From positions 1 to 64,000 of the forward strand of contig NZ_LAJE02000363.1 of assembly GCF_000970465.2 (NCBI RefSeq): a DNA stretch of 64,000 nucleotides. Reading direction: 5' to 3'. The notes below the pieces were generated by a model. That model saw nothing but the letters and a program-made list of their open reading frames with translations. It was not told where the DNA came from and searched no databases. This stretch comes from Devosia insulae DS-56. Its GTDB lineage: Bacteria > Pseudomonadota > Alphaproteobacteria > Rhizobiales > Devosiaceae. The position numbers were made by a program, and so were the translations under genes. The stretch's first letter is position 1. The number at the start of each line of letters is the position of its first letter. Shown here in pieces: positions 25,019-36,297 of this stretch.

Positions 25019-27309
25019 CAGGACCTCTCCCCCAATGCAACCGCTTCGCTGGCGGCAATTGCCGTCATATTGACGATTCCGCGGCTGGTGGTCGAGGGGG
25101 CAAGAATATGGGCCGGGGCGCGCGGCCCCATCAGGATCGGGCCGACGGCCAGCGCGTTGTTCATTTCCTTGAGCAGCGTCATCGACAGGTTGGCGCTGTC
25201 GAGGTTGGGGAACAGCAACAGGTTTGCCTCGCCCTTCAGCACCGATTCCGGGATGTAGCGGCTGCGCAGCTCGTCGTTGAGGGCCAGGTCGCCCTGCATC
25301 TCGCCCTCGATGATCATCTCGGGCGCCACGGCTTTCAGCTTCTGGTAGGCCTCGCGCATCTTATAGGCGGTGTCGCCGTCGCGCGAGCCGAAGTTCGAGT
25401 AGCTGAGCAGCGCCGCTCGCGCTTCGATGTTGAAGCGCTTGAGGTGGTCGCGCGCCTGCAGCGCGATGGCCACCAGCTCGTCCGGAGTCGGATCCATGTT
25501 GACGTAGGTGTCGGCGAGGAAGAACACGCCGCGCGGCATGATCAGCATCGACAGCGCCGAAACGTCCTTCACCCCCTCCTGCAGCCCGATGATCGAGCGG
25601 ATGTCGCGCACATGCTTGATGAATCGGCCCTGGAAGCCGCAGAGCATGGCATCAGCATCGCCGCGCTTCACCGACAGCGCCGCGATCACCGTGGTGTTGG
25701 TGCGGACGATCGTCCTGGCGATATCGGGGGTCACGCCGTTGCGGCCGACTAAGGAGTGGAACAGCTCGACATAATCGCGATAGCGCGGGTCGTCCTCGGG
25801 GTTCACCACCTCGAAATCGCGGCCCGGCTTGATGGTCAGCCCGAAGCGTTGCAACCGGCTTTCAATGACCTGTGGGCGGCCGATCAGGATCGGCAGCGCC
25901 ATGCGGTCCTCGATCATCACCTGCGCAGCGCGCAGCACCCGCTCGTCTTCGCCGTCGGCAAAGGCGACGCGCTTCTGCTGGCCGATCACCTTGTCGATCA
26001 CCGGCTTCATGACGAGGCCCGAGCGGAAGACGAAGCGGTTGAGGCTGTCGTGATAGGCCTGGAAATTGGTGATCGGGCGCTTGGCCACGCCCGACTCCAT
26101 CGCCGCCCGCGCCACCGCCGGCGCGATGCGGAGGATCAGCCGCTGATCGAACGGGTTCGGGATGATGTGCTCGGGTCCGTACACCGCCGGCTGCCCCGAG
26201 GGCGACACTTCCAGCCCCGGATCATGCGCCAGCTTGGCGATCGCCTGGGCGGCCGCGAGCTTCATTTCCTCATTGATGGTGGTGGCGCCGACATCCAGCG
26301 CGCCGCGGAAGATGAAGGGGAAGCAGAGGACGTTGTTGACCTGGTTGGGATAGTCCGAGCGCCCGGTGCAGACCATCGCGTCGGGGCGGATTTCCTTGGC
26401 CACCTCGGGCATGATTTCGGGGTTCGGGTTGGCGAGCGCCAGGATCAGCGGATTCGGGCCCATCTTCTGCAGCATTTCGGGCTTCAGCGCCCCAGCCGCC
26501 GAAAGACCGAGGAAGATGTCGGCGCCGTCGATCACTTCGGCCAGGGTCGTAGCGTTCGACTGCCGGCAGAAGCGGCCGCGCCACTTGTCGTTGACGTCGT
26601 CGCGCTTGTCAGTCAGCAGTCCGTCCTTGTCGGCCACCCAGATGTTCTCGAGCCGGGCGCCCAAAGCGACGAGGATGTTGAGGCAGGCGATGGCCGCCGC
26701 TCCTGCCCCGGAGGTGCAGATCTTCACGTCCTCGATCTTCTTGCCGCTGAGCTCCAGCCCGTTCAGCACCGCGGCGCCGACGATGATCGCGGTGCCGTGC
26801 TGATCATCATGGAAGACCGGGATCTTCATGCGCTCGCGCAGCGCTTCCTCGATGGCGAAGCACTCGGGCGCCTTGATGTCCTCGAGATTGATGCCGCCGA
26901 AGGTCGGCTCGAGCGGCCGCACCACCTCGATGAATCTCTGCGGATCGGCCTCGTCGATCTCGATGTCGAAAACGTCGATGCCGGCGAACTTCTTGAAGAG
27001 CACGGCCTTGCCCTCCATCACCGGTTTACTGGCCAGCGCGCCGATATGGCCGAGGCCGAGCACCGCGGTGCCGTTCGAGATAACCGCTACGAGGTTGCCA
27101 CGCGAGGTGTACTTGGTCACCGCCTCGGGATCGGCGGCGATCTCCTCGCAAGGGGCCGCCACACCGGGCGAATAGGCCAGCGACAGATCGCGCTGATTGC
27201 CGAGCGGCTTGGTCGCCTGAATCTCAAGCTTTCCGGGCTTGGGGAACTGGTGGAAATGCAGCGCGGCTTCACGCAGCGCCTTCTTCTGTTCGGTCAAGTC
27301 GGCAGACAT
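25018..27309 (-). CDS. maeB: NADP-dependent malic enzyme with phosphotransacetylase-like tail
   Basis: Protein of 763 residues. Residues about 1-430 form the malic enzyme part ([54 protein letters not shown]). Residues about 435-763 form a PTA-like domain that in this family is regulatory and lacks transacetylase activity. It converts malate to pyruvate, CO2 and NADPH. The ATG at 27309 has GGGAGGG five bases upstream; a GTG at 27315 overlaps that site and is rejected. Long MaeB forms are usual in Rhizobiales. Confidence 0.93.
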   Translation of the reverse strand: MSADLTEQKKALREAALHFHQFPKPGKLEIQATKPLGNQRDLSLAYSPGVAAPCEEIAADPEAVTKYTSRGNLVAVISNGTAVLGLGHIGALASKPVMEGKAVLFKKFAGIDVFDIEIDEADPQRFIEVVRPLEPTFGGINLEDIKAPECFAIEEALRERMKIPVFHDDQHGTAIIVGAAVLNGLELSGKKIEDVKICTSGAGAAAIACLNILVALGARLENIWVADKDGLLTDKRDDVNDKWRGRFCRQSNATTLAEVIDGADIFLGLSAAGALKPEMLQKMGPNPLILALANPNPEIMPEVAKEIRPDAMVCTGRSDYPNQVNNVLCFPFIFRGALDVGATTINEEMKLAAAQAIAKLAHDPGLEVSPSGQPAVYGPEHIIPNPFDQRLILRIAPAVARAAMESGVAKRPITNFQAYHDSLNRFVFRSGLVMKPVIDKVIGQQKRVAFADGEDERVLRAAQVMIEDRMALPILIGRPQVIESRLQRFGLTIKPGRDFEVVNPEDDPRYRDYVELFHSLVGRNGVTPDIARTIVRTNTTVIAALSVKRGDADAMLCGFQGRFIKHVRDIRSIIGLQEGVKDVSALSMLIMPRGVFFLADTYVNMDPTPDELVAIALQARDHLKRFNIEARAALLSYSNFGSRDGDTAYKMREAYQKLKAVAPEMIIEGEMQGDLALNDELRSRYIPESVLKGEANLLLFPNLDSANLSMTLLKEMNNALAVGPILMGPRAPAHILAPSTTSRGIVNMTAIAASEAVALGERS

Positions 27310-27421
27310 AAACACCCTCCCGGAAACTCAGGAGTGAGTGCCACTAATCGAGGGCGATGAAAAGGCGGGGATCGAGGGAAACTGAAGGGGGATTTTCCTC
27401 CATCGCTTCCTCAACCACCGG

Positions 27422-27504
27422 GTCATCCCCGCGAAAGCGGGGACCTCCGTTTGCGATGCCTCGGTGCGCACAAAAACAGAGGTTCCCGCTTTCGCGGGAA
27501 TGAC
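27422..27504. repeat. REP/REPIN-like palindromic repeat (GTCAT outside)
   Basis: Arm 27422-27452 (GTCATCCCCGCGAAAGCGGGGACCTCCGTTT) and inverted arm about 27474-27504 (AACAGAGGTTCCCGCTTTCGCGGGAATGAC), 20-bp spacer. Each arm folds by itself (CCCGCGAAAGCGGG). Immediately downstream of the EAL gene; its partner at 29239 lies upstream of that gene. Confidence 0.85.
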
Positions 27505-27527
27505 TCCGAGTATGAGGCGGCAAGCCC

Positions 27528-29117
27528 CTAAGCTGCGCTCACCTGAACCAGCCCCGGCAGCACTACCGGGGCATTCAGAGCCCGCGCCAGATCGCGGAAA
27601 GCGCCGGCCTTGAGCGCTGGGGCGAAGAGATAGCCCTGCGCCTGCACCACGCCGCGCGCCCTCAGGTACAGCGCCTGGGCCTCTGTCTCGACGCCCTCGG
27701 CGACGATCTCGGTGCCGAGGTCGCGCGCCATGGCGATCAACCCGTCGAGCACCGGCACCGGTGCCCCCTCGGGTTTGATCATGTCGACGAACACCCGGTC
27801 GATCTTCACCACATCGACGCCGAGCGTCTGGAGGTACGCGAGGTTCGAGTGCCCGGTGCCGGCGTCGTCCATCGCGAGCTTACAGCCCAGCGCGTGCAGC
27901 CCGGCAATGACGCTCTGCGCCTGAGCCATTTTCTCGAGCGGCTTCCGCTCGGTGATCTCGAACACCAGTTGGCGGAAGCTGATCGGCGAGTTGGCGAAGA
28001 TGGTGTGCACGTCGTCGACCACCGTGCCGTCGCGGAAATGGCCTTCGAACAGGTTGATCGAGACCTTGAGGTCCGGCATGTCGCCGCAAAGCGCGCTGAG
28101 GTCGGCTTTGACCTGCTGCATCAGGCTGACCGTCATCGGCAACGCCAGTCCGGTGACCTCGGCATAGTCGATGAAGGCGCCCGGCGGCACCACCTCGCCG
28201 TTCTTCTTCTCCCACCGGCACAGCACCTCGCAGCCGGCCAGCGCACCGGTCCGGAGATTGATCACCGGCTGGTAGTAGGGTTTCAGCTCCCCCGCGGCGA
28301 TTGCCCGCTCGAGGTCGAAGGCCGGCAGGTCAGACCGGCGGACATATTGCAGGGCGAGAATCAGGAACGCCCCGCACATCAGAGCTGCTACCACGGTGAA
28401 GCTCGCGTCGAGATCGCCGTAGTCGGCCCGCACGATGGCGAACGGCACCGCCGCTGCGACACGGATCGGCAGTTCACCGGCAAAGCTTTCGGCGGTGACG
28501 AACTCGATATTGCCGCGATTATCGTAGGCCTTGGGGTCGCCGACGGTAACGATCTCCGCCCCGTCGGTCAGCGACACCCGCATCATCGAGGTCGGCTTCA
28601 GTCCGTTCAGCAGGCTATCCGGCTCGGCCGCCAGAATCGGCACGAAGGCCGAGACTTTTCGCGTCGTGCCGAAGGCCTGTGTCACCTTCAGCGCGGGCAT
28701 CCGGAGGTCGGCGTATTTCGCCACCTCGAGGGTCTCGGTCTGGTTAGGCACCGACAGCGGGCGCGACAGCGGCGAGTATTTCACGTCCTTGCCGAGCGCG
28801 TCGCAGTACTGCACCCCGTCGGCATTCTCGACCAGCACCTGCTTCAGATAGAGGCTCACCTCCATCTGCCGATGCACGTTGGCAATGAAGCTCGGCGTAC
28901 AGAGCGAAGGGCTCTCGGCAAGGATGCGCCGAAGCGACGAGATGGCGTCATAGGCCGTCGCCTGCACCCGGCTCGCCACTGCATCGACCGATTGCTGCAG
29001 CAGCGCCCGCTCGCGCACCCGCACGTAGGAATCGAGCAGGAAATCCACGGCCATGACCGGCAGGAACGCGGCAATGGCCGCGAGCAGCATCAGCACATGG
29101 ACATACCTGGACTTCAA
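27528..29117 (-). CDS. CSS-motif/EAL cyclic-di-GMP phosphodiesterase
   Basis: Protein of 529 residues. TM1 is at about 8-28, a periplasmic CSS-like sensor domain with Cys73 (LCTPSF) and Cys105 (VQYCDA) spans about 30-235, TM2 is at about 240-260, and the EAL domain spans about 265-515. The EAL catalytic set looks complete: EVL (297-299), SINL, FEITE, MDDAGTGHS, VVKIDR, VAEGVE and AQGYLF. In E. coli CSS-EAL enzymes the redox state of the cysteines controls activity. It degrades c-di-GMP, lowering sessility signals. A perfect CtrA box lies 51 bp upstream of the ATG. Flanked on both sides by palindromic repeats. Confidence 0.9.
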   Translation of the reverse strand: MKSRYVHVLMLLAAIAAFLPVMAVDFLLDSYVRVRERALLQQSVDAVASRVQATAYDAISSLRRILAESPSLCTPSFIANVHRQMEVSLYLKQVLVENADGVQYCDALGKDVKYSPLSRPLSVPNQTETLEVAKYADLRMPALKVTQAFGTTRKVSAFVPILAAEPDSLLNGLKPTSMMRVSLTDGAEIVTVGDPKAYDNRGNIEFVTAESFAGELPIRVAAAVPFAIVRADYGDLDASFTVVAALMCGAFLILALQYVRRSDLPAFDLERAIAAGELKPYYQPVINLRTGALAGCEVLCRWEKKNGEVVPPGAFIDYAEVTGLALPMTVSLMQQVKADLSALCGDMPDLKVSINLFEGHFRDGTVVDDVHTIFANSPISFRQLVFEITERKPLEKMAQAQSVIAGLHALGCKLAMDDAGTGHSNLAYLQTLGVDVVKIDRVFVDMIKPEGAPVPVLDGLIAMARDLGTEIVAEGVETEAQALYLRARGVVQAQGYLFAPALKAGAFRDLARALNAPVVLPGLVQVSAA

Positions 29118-29167
29118 GCGAATCCGCCCCCAACGGAGATAGGCAACAAATGCCTAGCGGGCGGACT

Positions 29168-29183
29168 TTAAGAGAGTGTTAAC
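29168..29183 (+). promoter_or_regulatory. perfect CtrA-box upstream of the EAL gene
   Basis: TTAA GAGAGTG TTAAC is an exact match to the CtrA consensus TTAA-N7-TTAAC, 51 bp upstream of the EAL start codon. A CtrA dimer here would sit where a -35 region is expected, a common activator position. Inferred from sequence only. Confidence 0.6.
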
Positions 29184-29238
29184 GGTGATTGGCCGGCCGT
29201 CCCGGAATGGGACGGTGGTGGTTGGCGGCTGCCATCGC

Positions 29239-29358
29239 AAAACGGAGGTTCCCGCTTTCGCGGGAATGACCCGGTGGTTGGGACCGGGACGGGGACAACG
29301 ACGCGGACCGACGCTCACACCCACTGAGTCATTCCCGTGAAAGCGGGAACCTCCGTTT
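29239..29358. repeat. REP/REPIN-like palindromic repeat (GTCAT inside)
   Basis: Arms 29239-29269 (AAACGGAGGTTCCCGCTTTCGCGGGAATGAC) and 29328-29358 (its inverse with one or two changes) enclose a 58-bp spacer. The units are the same as those at 27422, but their order is swapped so that GTCAT faces inwards. Lies in the 227-bp stretch between the EAL promoter and the end of aspS; nothing else is visible there. Confidence 0.85.
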
Positions 29359-29412
29359 GGGATATCGTCGCTCGCTAGGAAGAGAAGGGGCGCCCGGAGG
29401 CGCCCCTGAAAC

Positions 29413-31185
29413 TCACTTCGTGTCGGCGATCACCCGCACGTGTAGCTCGCGCAGCTGCTTGGGCTCGGCCGGGCTTGGGGCGCCCATCAGCAGGTCTTCG
29501 GCCTGCTGGTTCATCGGGAACAGCGTGATCTCGCGCAGGTTCTGTGCGCCGCAGATCAGCATGACGATGCGGTCGATGCCGAAGGCAGCGCCGCCATGCG
29601 GCGGGGCGCCGTACTGGAAGGCGCGGTAGAGGCCGCCGAACTGCTCCTCGACCTCGGTGCGCGACTTGCCGGTCAGTTCGAACGCCTTGACCATGGTCTC
29701 GGGCAGCTGGTTACGGATCGAACCAGAGGCGATCTCAAAACCGTTGCAGACCGCGTCGTACTGGAACGCCTTGATGGTCAGTGGATCCTGACTGTTCAGC
29801 GCCTCGATGCCACCCTGCGGCATCGAGAACGGGTTGTGCGCGAAGTCGAGGCGCTTTTCCTCCTCGCTCCACTCGTAGAACGGGAAGTCGACGATCCAGC
29901 AGAGCTTGAACTGGTCGAGCTCAGTCAGGTTGAGATCGAGACCGATCTTCACCCGCGCCTCGCCGGCGAACTTGTACATCTTGTCCGGGCGGCCGAGCAC
30001 GAAGAACACCGCATCGCCGTCGGCGAGGCCGAGCTGGGTGCGGATCGCCGCCGTGCGCTCTTCGCCGATGTTCTTGGCCACCGGACCCGAACCTGCCCCG
30101 TCCTTGAAGAAAATGTAGCCGAGGCCCGGCTGGCCCTGGCCCTGGGCCCAGGCGTTCATGCGATCGCAGAAGGCGCGGCTGCCGCCGGTCCTCGCCGGAA
30201 TGGCCCAGACTTCTACCTTGGCGTCGCTGGCGATCTGGTTGGCGAACACACCGAACCCCGAGCCACGGAAGTGCTCGGTGACCTGCTGCATCTCGATCGG
30301 GTTGCGCAGGTCGGGCTTGTCCGAGCCGTACTTGCGGACCGCCGTGTCATACGGGATGCGCGGCCACTCCGTCGTCACGGGTTTGCCGTCGGCGAACTCC
30401 TCGAACAATCCTGATATCACCGGCTGCATGGTGTCCCAGATTTCTTCCTGGGTGACGAAGCTCATCTCGAGGTCGAGCTGGTAGAACTCACCCGGCAGGC
30501 GGTCGGCGCGCGGATCCTCGTCGCGGAAGCACGGCGCGATCTGGAAGTAGCGATCGAAGCCGGCCACCATCAGCAGTTGCTTGTACTGCTGCGGCGCCTG
30601 CGGCAGGGCGAAGAATTTGCCGGGGTGGATGCGGCTCGGCACCAGGAAGTCGCGGGCGCCTTCCGGCGACGACGCGGTGAGGATCGGGGTCGAGTATTCG
30701 GCAAAGCCGATATCGCCCATGCGGCGGCGCATCGACGAGATCACCTTGGTGCGCTTGACGATGTTGGCATGCAACGTCTCGCGACGCAGGTCGAGGAAGC
30801 GGTACTTGAGGCGAATGTCTTCGGGATAGTCCGGCTCGGCGAACACCGGCAGCGGCAGCTCGGTGGCTTCGCTCAGCACTTCGAGCTCGCGGATAAACAC
30901 TTCGACCTGGCCGGTCGGCTGCTTGCCGTTGACCGTTTCGGGCGTGCGCTGCTTCACCTCGCCATCGACCCGGATCACCCACTCGGAGCGCACCGTCTCG
31001 GCCAGCTTGAACGCCTTGGAATCGGGATCGATCACCAGCTGGGTCAGCCCATAGTGGTCGCGCAGGTCGATGAACAGCAGGCCGCCGTGATCGCGGACGC
31101 GATGCACCCAACCGCTGAGGCGCACATTATTGCCCACGTCACCCTGACGAAGGGCGGCGCAGGTGTGGGTGCGGTAGCGGTGCAT
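29413..31185 (-). CDS. aspS: aspartate--tRNA ligase (probably non-discriminating)
   Basis: Protein of 590 residues from the ATG at 31185 ([13 protein letters not shown], the usual rhizobial start; an ATG at 31194 would add three residues). It has an OB anticodon-binding domain, a class II catalytic core with [11 protein letters not shown] (motif 2) and [11 protein letters not shown] (motif 3), and the bacterial GAD insertion. It charges tRNA-Asp. Because gatCAB is also in this window, it likely also makes Asp-tRNA-Asn for transamidation, as in many Alphaproteobacteria, though this needs checking against an asnS elsewhere. Confidence 0.95.
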   Translation of the reverse strand: MHRYRTHTCAALRQGDVGNNVRLSGWVHRVRDHGGLLFIDLRDHYGLTQLVIDPDSKAFKLAETVRSEWVIRVDGEVKQRTPETVNGKQPTGQVEVFIRELEVLSEATELPLPVFAEPDYPEDIRLKYRFLDLRRETLHANIVKRTKVISSMRRRMGDIGFAEYSTPILTASSPEGARDFLVPSRIHPGKFFALPQAPQQYKQLLMVAGFDRYFQIAPCFRDEDPRADRLPGEFYQLDLEMSFVTQEEIWDTMQPVISGLFEEFADGKPVTTEWPRIPYDTAVRKYGSDKPDLRNPIEMQQVTEHFRGSGFGVFANQIASDAKVEVWAIPARTGGSRAFCDRMNAWAQGQGQPGLGYIFFKDGAGSGPVAKNIGEERTAAIRTQLGLADGDAVFFVLGRPDKMYKFAGEARVKIGLDLNLTELDQFKLCWIVDFPFYEWSEEEKRLDFAHNPFSMPQGGIEALNSQDPLTIKAFQYDAVCNGFEIASGSIRNQLPETMVKAFELTGKSRTEVEEQFGGLYRAFQYGAPPHGGAAFGIDRIVMLICGAQNLREITLFPMNQQAEDLLMGAPSPAEPKQLRELHVRVIADTK

Positions 31186-31406
31186 TTCACTCATCTCTTG
31201 TCTCTGAGGCAGGCGGATTTCGGGGCCGGACAAGCGCACGCGAGGGCGCAATTGTCAAGTTGAGCGGCCCCGATCCAGGGTGCAGGGAAGCACGGGAGGC
31301 CGGGCGGCCACGCCGAGCAACCGTGACTTATTCGCCACTCTGTGCTCGCCATTCGCGTGTCCCACTGTTATTCAGGTTTGGTAAGCCTTGTGACGAAAGA
31401 GTCTTG
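31186..31406. other. divergent aspS/rnd promoter region
   Basis: About 220 bp between the divergent starts. I recognise no repeat, T-box or hairpin of note. Confidence 0.4.
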
Positions 31407-32576
31407 ATGGAGCTCATTACTTCGACCGACGTGCTCGCCGCCTTTTCGAAGCGCGCCGCCGGTTATGATTTCGTGACGGTCGATACCGAGTTCCTGCGCG
31501 AAACCACCTACTGGCCGAAGCTCTGCCTCTTACAGGCGGCAACCCCCGACGAAGCGGTGCTGATCGACCCGCTCGCGCCCGGCCTCGATTTGTCGCCGTT
31601 CTTCAAGCTCCTCGCCAATGACAAGGTCCGCAAGGTTTTCCATGCCGCCCGGCAGGACATCGAAATCTTCGTCAAGCTGACCGGCAAGGTACCCGCCAAT
31701 ATCTTCGACACCCAGGTCGCCGCTTCCGTCTGCGGCTTCGGTGACAGCGTCAGCTACGACAACCTGGTCCGCTCGATCACCAAGGTCGAACTCGACAAAT
31801 CCTCCCGCTTCACCGACTGGTCGGCCCGGCCGCTCTCCGAAAAGCAGAAGGTTTACGCCCTCGCCGACGTCACCCACCTGCGCGACGTCTATGCAGCGCT
31901 GCTCAAGCAGGTCGACGATACCGGCCGCTGGGACTGGGTGGAAGACGAGCTGGCGGTACTCGAGTCGATCCACACCTATGTGGTGCAGCCCGAGCACGCC
32001 TGGGAACGGCTCAAGGCCCGCCTCGCCAAGCCACGCGACGTCGCTGCGCTGAAGGCGCTGGCCGCCTGGCGCGAGCAACGCGCGCAGGATACCGACCAGC
32101 CGCGCAGCCGCATCCTCAAGGACGACGCGCTGATCGAGCTGGCCATGCAGCGCCCGCTCAACCCCGAGAGTTTCGACAAGCTGCGCGCCGTGCAGCGCGG
32201 CTATGGCCGCTCGTCGGCTGCCGGCGAGATCGTCTCGATCCTCAAGGATGTGGAAGCGCTGGGCAAGACCGACCTGCCCAAGTTGCCCGACCGCCACCGC
32301 GGCCCCTCGCCGAAGGGCGCTGTCGGCGACCTGCTGCGCGTACTGCTCAAGTCCGTCGCCGAGGACAACGGCGTCGCCTCGCGCATCATCGCCACCTCGG
32401 ACGATATCGACGCGCTGGTGCTCGATGACGATGCGGACGTGCCGGCACTTAAGGGCTGGCGCCGCAAGCTGTTCGGCGACAAGGCGCTCGCCATCAAGCA
32501 CGGCAAGCTCGGCCTCGCGGCGAGCAAGAAGGGCGTCATCGAGATCGAGATCATCGACGACGACGACGAAGAGTAG
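31407..32576 (+). CDS. rnd: ribonuclease D
   Basis: Protein of 389 residues. The DEDDy 3'-5' exonuclease motifs are complete: Asp26-Thr-Glu28 (VDTEF), Asp84 (ARQDIEIF) and Tyr150/Asp154 (YALADVTHL). An HRDC domain follows at about 210-290 and a short acidic tail ends in DDDDEE. It trims the 3' ends of tRNA precursors and other stable RNAs. I chose the ATG at 31407 (MELITST); the frame is open further upstream, but that part is Arg-rich and non-coding in character. Confidence 0.93.
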   Translation: MELITSTDVLAAFSKRAAGYDFVTVDTEFLRETTYWPKLCLLQAATPDEAVLIDPLAPGLDLSPFFKLLANDKVRKVFHAARQDIEIFVKLTGKVPANIFDTQVAASVCGFGDSVSYDNLVRSITKVELDKSSRFTDWSARPLSEKQKVYALADVTHLRDVYAALLKQVDDTGRWDWVEDELAVLESIHTYVVQPEHAWERLKARLAKPRDVAALKALAAWREQRAQDTDQPRSRILKDDALIELAMQRPLNPESFDKLRAVQRGYGRSSAAGEIVSILKDVEALGKTDLPKLPDRHRGPSPKGAVGDLLRVLLKSVAEDNGVASRIIATSDDIDALVLDDDADVPALKGWRRKLFGDKALAIKHGKLGLAASKKGVIEIEIIDDDDEE

Positions 32577-32587
32577 GGCCGAGCGCC

Positions 32588-34126
32588 CTACCCCGCCACG
32601 ACATCGGTGAGCTTGATCCCCACCACACCAGCCAGCTGATCCAGCCGGCCACGCAAGTGCTCGCCGTCGAGGAAGGCGAGGTCGGCCGGCAGGTTGAGCT
32701 TCAGAATGCCCTTGTCGACGAAGAAGCCGACGCGCGGCAGTACGCCGGGCATGGCCGCGGACATCGGATAGGCGACCCGGAACGCCGCGCCCAAGAGGCG
32801 CGCCCGGGCGCTCATCGCCGGGCCGGAGAGCGCCAGGAGCGCCTGGCTCATTGATTTCTGCTTCAGCCCCATATAGCGGACCGCCAACACCTCGGCGAGG
32901 AAGGCGCGGCCCGGATGATCTACGCCGGTGGCCGAGCCATAGGCGACCATGTCGACCGCCTGCTCACCACGGTAATCGGGGTGACCGCGCCAGCCGATAT
33001 CGGCGAGGTAACAGGCGACCTTGCGCAGCCGGGTCTCTTCCGCCGTCTCGGTGATCCCCAAGGTGGTCAGCAGCTCGGCGGTGAAATCGATCAGGTCCTC
33101 GGCATGCGCCGGTGAGCGGGAGCGCAGCACACTCATCTGCTCGGCGGTCTGCATCAGCGGATCGACGGCGCGCTCCTCGTCATCGAGCAAGCCATAGAGG
33201 TAGCCCTCGCGCACGCCCAAAGCCGAGAACACCACGGCGTCGAACTTGCCGGCCTTCAGCACCTCGATCAGCACCGCCGCGCCATAGGGCACGAGATCGC
33301 GCCGGCCGGAGCTGACATGTTCCGAGCCAGTGTAGGGTTTGCTCGCCGCCGTCGCCGCGACGATGTCTTCGCACAGCTTCAGCATGTCGCTGGCCTTGAC
33401 CGCATAGTGCTGGACCATATGCAGCGGGTAGTCGCGCAGCACCTGATGCACCTTGGCGAGCGAACGCCAGGTGCCACCAATGGCGCAGAAGCTGCCGCCC
33501 TGCCCGTCCATCAGCTTGGATTTCTTCAGCCGTTGCTTGGCGATGGCCTGGGCCTTGGAGGGCGAGACGTCGGAATCGTCCTGCAGACGGATAACGCCGA
33601 GTTCATGCGTCTCGCCGGTCGAATCGGTGCCGCCGGCGATGGAGGACAGCTCGAGGCTGCCGCCGCCGAGGTCGCCGACCACGCCGACAAAGCCGGGCAT
33701 GCCGGAGATGGCACCGAGCGCGGCGAAGTGCGCCTCCTCGGCCCCCGACAGCACGGTCACCTTGGCGCCCATGATCTCTTCGACGGCGTCGACGAAGGCC
33801 TTGGAATTGGAAGCTTCGCGCACCGCCGAGGTGGCGAGGATATGGGTAGTTCCCGCCCGCATCAGTTTCGACACCAGTGCGAAGCGCTGGATCGCGGTCA
33901 GCGCGCGGTCGATATTCTCGTAGGCGATCTTGCCGGTCTGGGCGAGACCGCGGCCCAGGGCGCAGGCAGTCTTCTCGTTATAGAGCGGGGTCAGCGAGCG
34001 GGCATGCCGCTCATAGACCACCAGGCGTACCGAGTTGGACCCGATATCGAGCACGGCAACAGGTCGCGCGCCCTTCAGGCGGCCCTGCGCGGTGGGGTCG
34101 GCGTCGACGCCCCAGTATTGGTTCAC
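32588..34126 (-). CDS. ppx: exopolyphosphatase (Ppx/GppA)
   Basis: Protein of 512 residues of the actin-like ASKHA fold. Phosphate loop 1 is [11 protein letters not shown] and loop 2 is [10 protein letters not shown]; an HD-like C-terminal domain follows ([15 protein letters not shown]). It removes terminal phosphates from polyphosphate and may act on pppGpp. Its ATG overlaps the ppk stop by 4 bp, so synthesis and breakdown of polyphosphate are coupled in one operon. Convergent with rnd. Confidence 0.93.
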   Translation of the reverse strand: MNQYWGVDADPTAQGRLKGARPVAVLDIGSNSVRLVVYERHARSLTPLYNEKTACALGRGLAQTGKIAYENIDRALTAIQRFALVSKLMRAGTTHILATSAVREASNSKAFVDAVEEIMGAKVTVLSGAEEAHFAALGAISGMPGFVGVVGDLGGGSLELSSIAGGTDSTGETHELGVIRLQDDSDVSPSKAQAIAKQRLKKSKLMDGQGGSFCAIGGTWRSLAKVHQVLRDYPLHMVQHYAVKASDMLKLCEDIVAATAASKPYTGSEHVSSGRRDLVPYGAAVLIEVLKAGKFDAVVFSALGVREGYLYGLLDDEERAVDPLMQTAEQMSVLRSRSPAHAEDLIDFTAELLTTLGITETAEETRLRKVACYLADIGWRGHPDYRGEQAVDMVAYGSATGVDHPGRAFLAEVLAVRYMGLKQKSMSQALLALSGPAMSARARLLGAAFRVAYPMSAAMPGVLPRVGFFVDKGILKLNLPADLAFLDGEHLRGRLDQLAGVVGIKLTDVVAG

Positions 34127-36297
34127 TGGCTTCTCTCTTCGTTGTCGCGCTTCAGCGCCGTACCGCGGCCCGACAGGCTCGCATGCGTCATGAAGTAGTC
34201 GTGCGCATTGTAGGGCTCTTCGCCCTCCTTGGGCTTGATCCTATCGGAACTGCCGTCCGGAAGCACCTCCCAGCTTTGCTGGTTGTCCTTCAAATATGCC
34301 ACCATGGTCCGGTCGAGGATCTGCTCGTGCACCGTGGTGTTGAGAATCGGCACCATCACCTCGACGCGCCAATCGAGGTTGCGCAGCATAATGTCAGCCG
34401 AACTCATATAGACCTTGGCCTTGCGCGAGGGCAGTGGCGCCCCCTGCCCAAAACAGAAGATGCGGCTGTGTTCGAGGAACCGCCCGACCAGCGACTTCAC
34501 CCGGATATTGTCCGAGAAGCCCGGGATACCGGGCCGCAGGCAGCAGATGCCGCGCACGATCAGCTCGATCTTCACGCCCTTGCGGCTAGCATCGTAGAGC
34601 GCGTCGATGATCTCGGGATCGACCAGCGCGTTCATCTTCAGCCAGATATTGGCCGGCTCGTTCCGCTCGGCGAACTCGACCTCGCGGGCGATGTGGTCGA
34701 GCAGCGTCTGCCTGAGCGTCACCGGTGAGAAGGCGATCGCCTCCATCTCGGCGGGCCGGGCATAACCGGTGATGAAGTTGAAGACGCGGGCGACGTCACG
34801 GGTAATCGATGGCTCGGTCGTGAAGTAGCTGAGGTCGGTGTAAATCTTAGCGGTGATCGGGTGATAGTTGCCGGTGCCGAGATGGCAGTAGCTCACGAGC
34901 TTGCCGCCCTCGCGGCGTACCACTTGGCTCATCTTGGCGTGTGTCTTCAACTCGATAAAGCCGAACACCACCTGCGCGCCAGCTCGTTCCAGGTCTCTGG
35001 CCCAGCGGATGTTGGCTTCTTCGTCGAAGCGCGCCTTGAGTTCCACCAGCGCGGTCACGGTCTTGCCCGCTTCCGCCGCCTGCACCAGCGCCTTGACGAT
35101 CGGGCTGTCGCGCGAGGTACGGTAGAGCGTCTGCTTGATTGCCACCACGTCGGGGTCGCGCGCCGCCTGCATCAGGAACTGCGCCACCACGTCGAAGCTC
35201 TCGAAGGGATGGTGGACCAACAGGTCCTTGGCGCGGATGGCAGCGAAGATATCGCCGTTGAAATCGCGGACGCGCTCGGGGAAACGCGGCTGGTAGGGTG
35301 GGAACCGCAGGTCGGCCCGGTCGATGTCACAGATCTTGGATGCATCGGCGAGCCCGAGAAACCCCTCGACCTCGAACGTATCCGTCGGCCCGACGCCAAG
35401 CCGCTCCGAGATGTGGCGGCGCAGCGCCCGTGGCATCTTCTTTTCGATCTCGAGGCGGATCACCATGCCGCGGCGGCGCTGACGCAGCGCGGATTCGAAC
35501 TCCACCACCAGGTCGGCGGCTTCGTCGTCGATTTCGATTTCGCTGTCGCGGATGATGCGGAAGGCGCCCGAGCCCGACACCTGGTAGCCCGGAAACATCT
35601 TGTCGATGAACCGGTTGATCAGGGTGTCGATGGTCACCACTTCGACCCGGTTCGGCGCCGCCAACTCGTTGGGCAGCGTGACGAAGCGATCGAGGTTGGA
35701 GGGCACGCGCACCAGGGCGGTGAGCGTCTGCGTCGTTCCCTCGCGCACCATCTCGAAGGCCAGGGTGAAGCCGAGATTGGGGATAAAGGGGAACGGATGC
35801 GCCGGATCGACCGCGATCGGCGTCAGCACCGGGAAGATCTCCTCACGGAACAGCTTTTGCAGGTATCTCACCTGTTCCGGGGTCAGGTCGTCGGCCTCGT
35901 GGATCACCACGTCCTTGGCGAACAGTTCCTCGCGCAGCTGCTGCCAGTGATCCTGCTGTTCGAGGTGCAGGTGCTGGGCCAGAGTGGCGATCTCTTCGAG
36001 CTGCTCGGCCGGCGACAGTCCGTCTGCACTCTGCTTGGTGAGGCCGGCGCGCAGCTGGCCCTTCAGCCCGGCGACGCGCACCATGAAGAACTCGTCGAGA
36101 TTGTTGGCCGAGATCGATACGAAGCGCAGTCGCTCGAGCAGCGGGTGATTGACGTTCCCCGCCTCCTCCAGCACGCGCATGTTGAACTGCAGCCAGCTGA
36201 CCTCGCGGTTGACGAAACGCGCCGGGCTCTGGCGCAGCTCGGCAACGTCCGGCGCCTCCTGTTGCGGCTGTTCGGCGATTTCGCTCATCTCATTCAT
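34123..36297 (-). CDS. ppk: polyphosphate kinase 1
   Basis: Protein of 724 residues. Domains N ([17 protein letters not shown]), H, C1 and C2 are present. The autophosphorylated His lies in LKTHAKM, a second conserved His in [11 protein letters not shown], and GTGNYHP and [16 protein letters not shown] complete the active site. It makes polyphosphate from ATP. The ATG at 36297 overlaps the last codons of hda by 8 bp (GATGAATGA), giving translational coupling. Confidence 0.95.
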   Translation of the reverse strand: MNEMSEIAEQPQQEAPDVAELRQSPARFVNREVSWLQFNMRVLEEAGNVNHPLLERLRFVSISANNLDEFFMVRVAGLKGQLRAGLTKQSADGLSPAEQLEEIATLAQHLHLEQQDHWQQLREELFAKDVVIHEADDLTPEQVRYLQKLFREEIFPVLTPIAVDPAHPFPFIPNLGFTLAFEMVREGTTQTLTALVRVPSNLDRFVTLPNELAAPNRVEVVTIDTLINRFIDKMFPGYQVSGSGAFRIIRDSEIEIDDEAADLVVEFESALRQRRRGMVIRLEIEKKMPRALRRHISERLGVGPTDTFEVEGFLGLADASKICDIDRADLRFPPYQPRFPERVRDFNGDIFAAIRAKDLLVHHPFESFDVVAQFLMQAARDPDVVAIKQTLYRTSRDSPIVKALVQAAEAGKTVTALVELKARFDEEANIRWARDLERAGAQVVFGFIELKTHAKMSQVVRREGGKLVSYCHLGTGNYHPITAKIYTDLSYFTTEPSITRDVARVFNFITGYARPAEMEAIAFSPVTLRQTLLDHIAREVEFAERNEPANIWLKMNALVDPEIIDALYDASRKGVKIELIVRGICCLRPGIPGFSDNIRVKSLVGRFLEHSRIFCFGQGAPLPSRKAKVYMSSADIMLRNLDWRVEVMVPILNTTVHEQILDRTMVAYLKDNQQSWEVLPDGSSDRIKPKEGEEPYNAHDYFMTHASLSGRGTALKRDNEERSQ

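Noticed and set aside
25756-27360. 534-codon frame antisense to maeB
   Set aside because: Shadow of the malic enzyme gene; no domain seen.
27422-29358. Repeated arms considered as a CRISPR array
   Set aside because: Only two inverted pairs, irregular spacing, arms are self-complementary, no cas genes.
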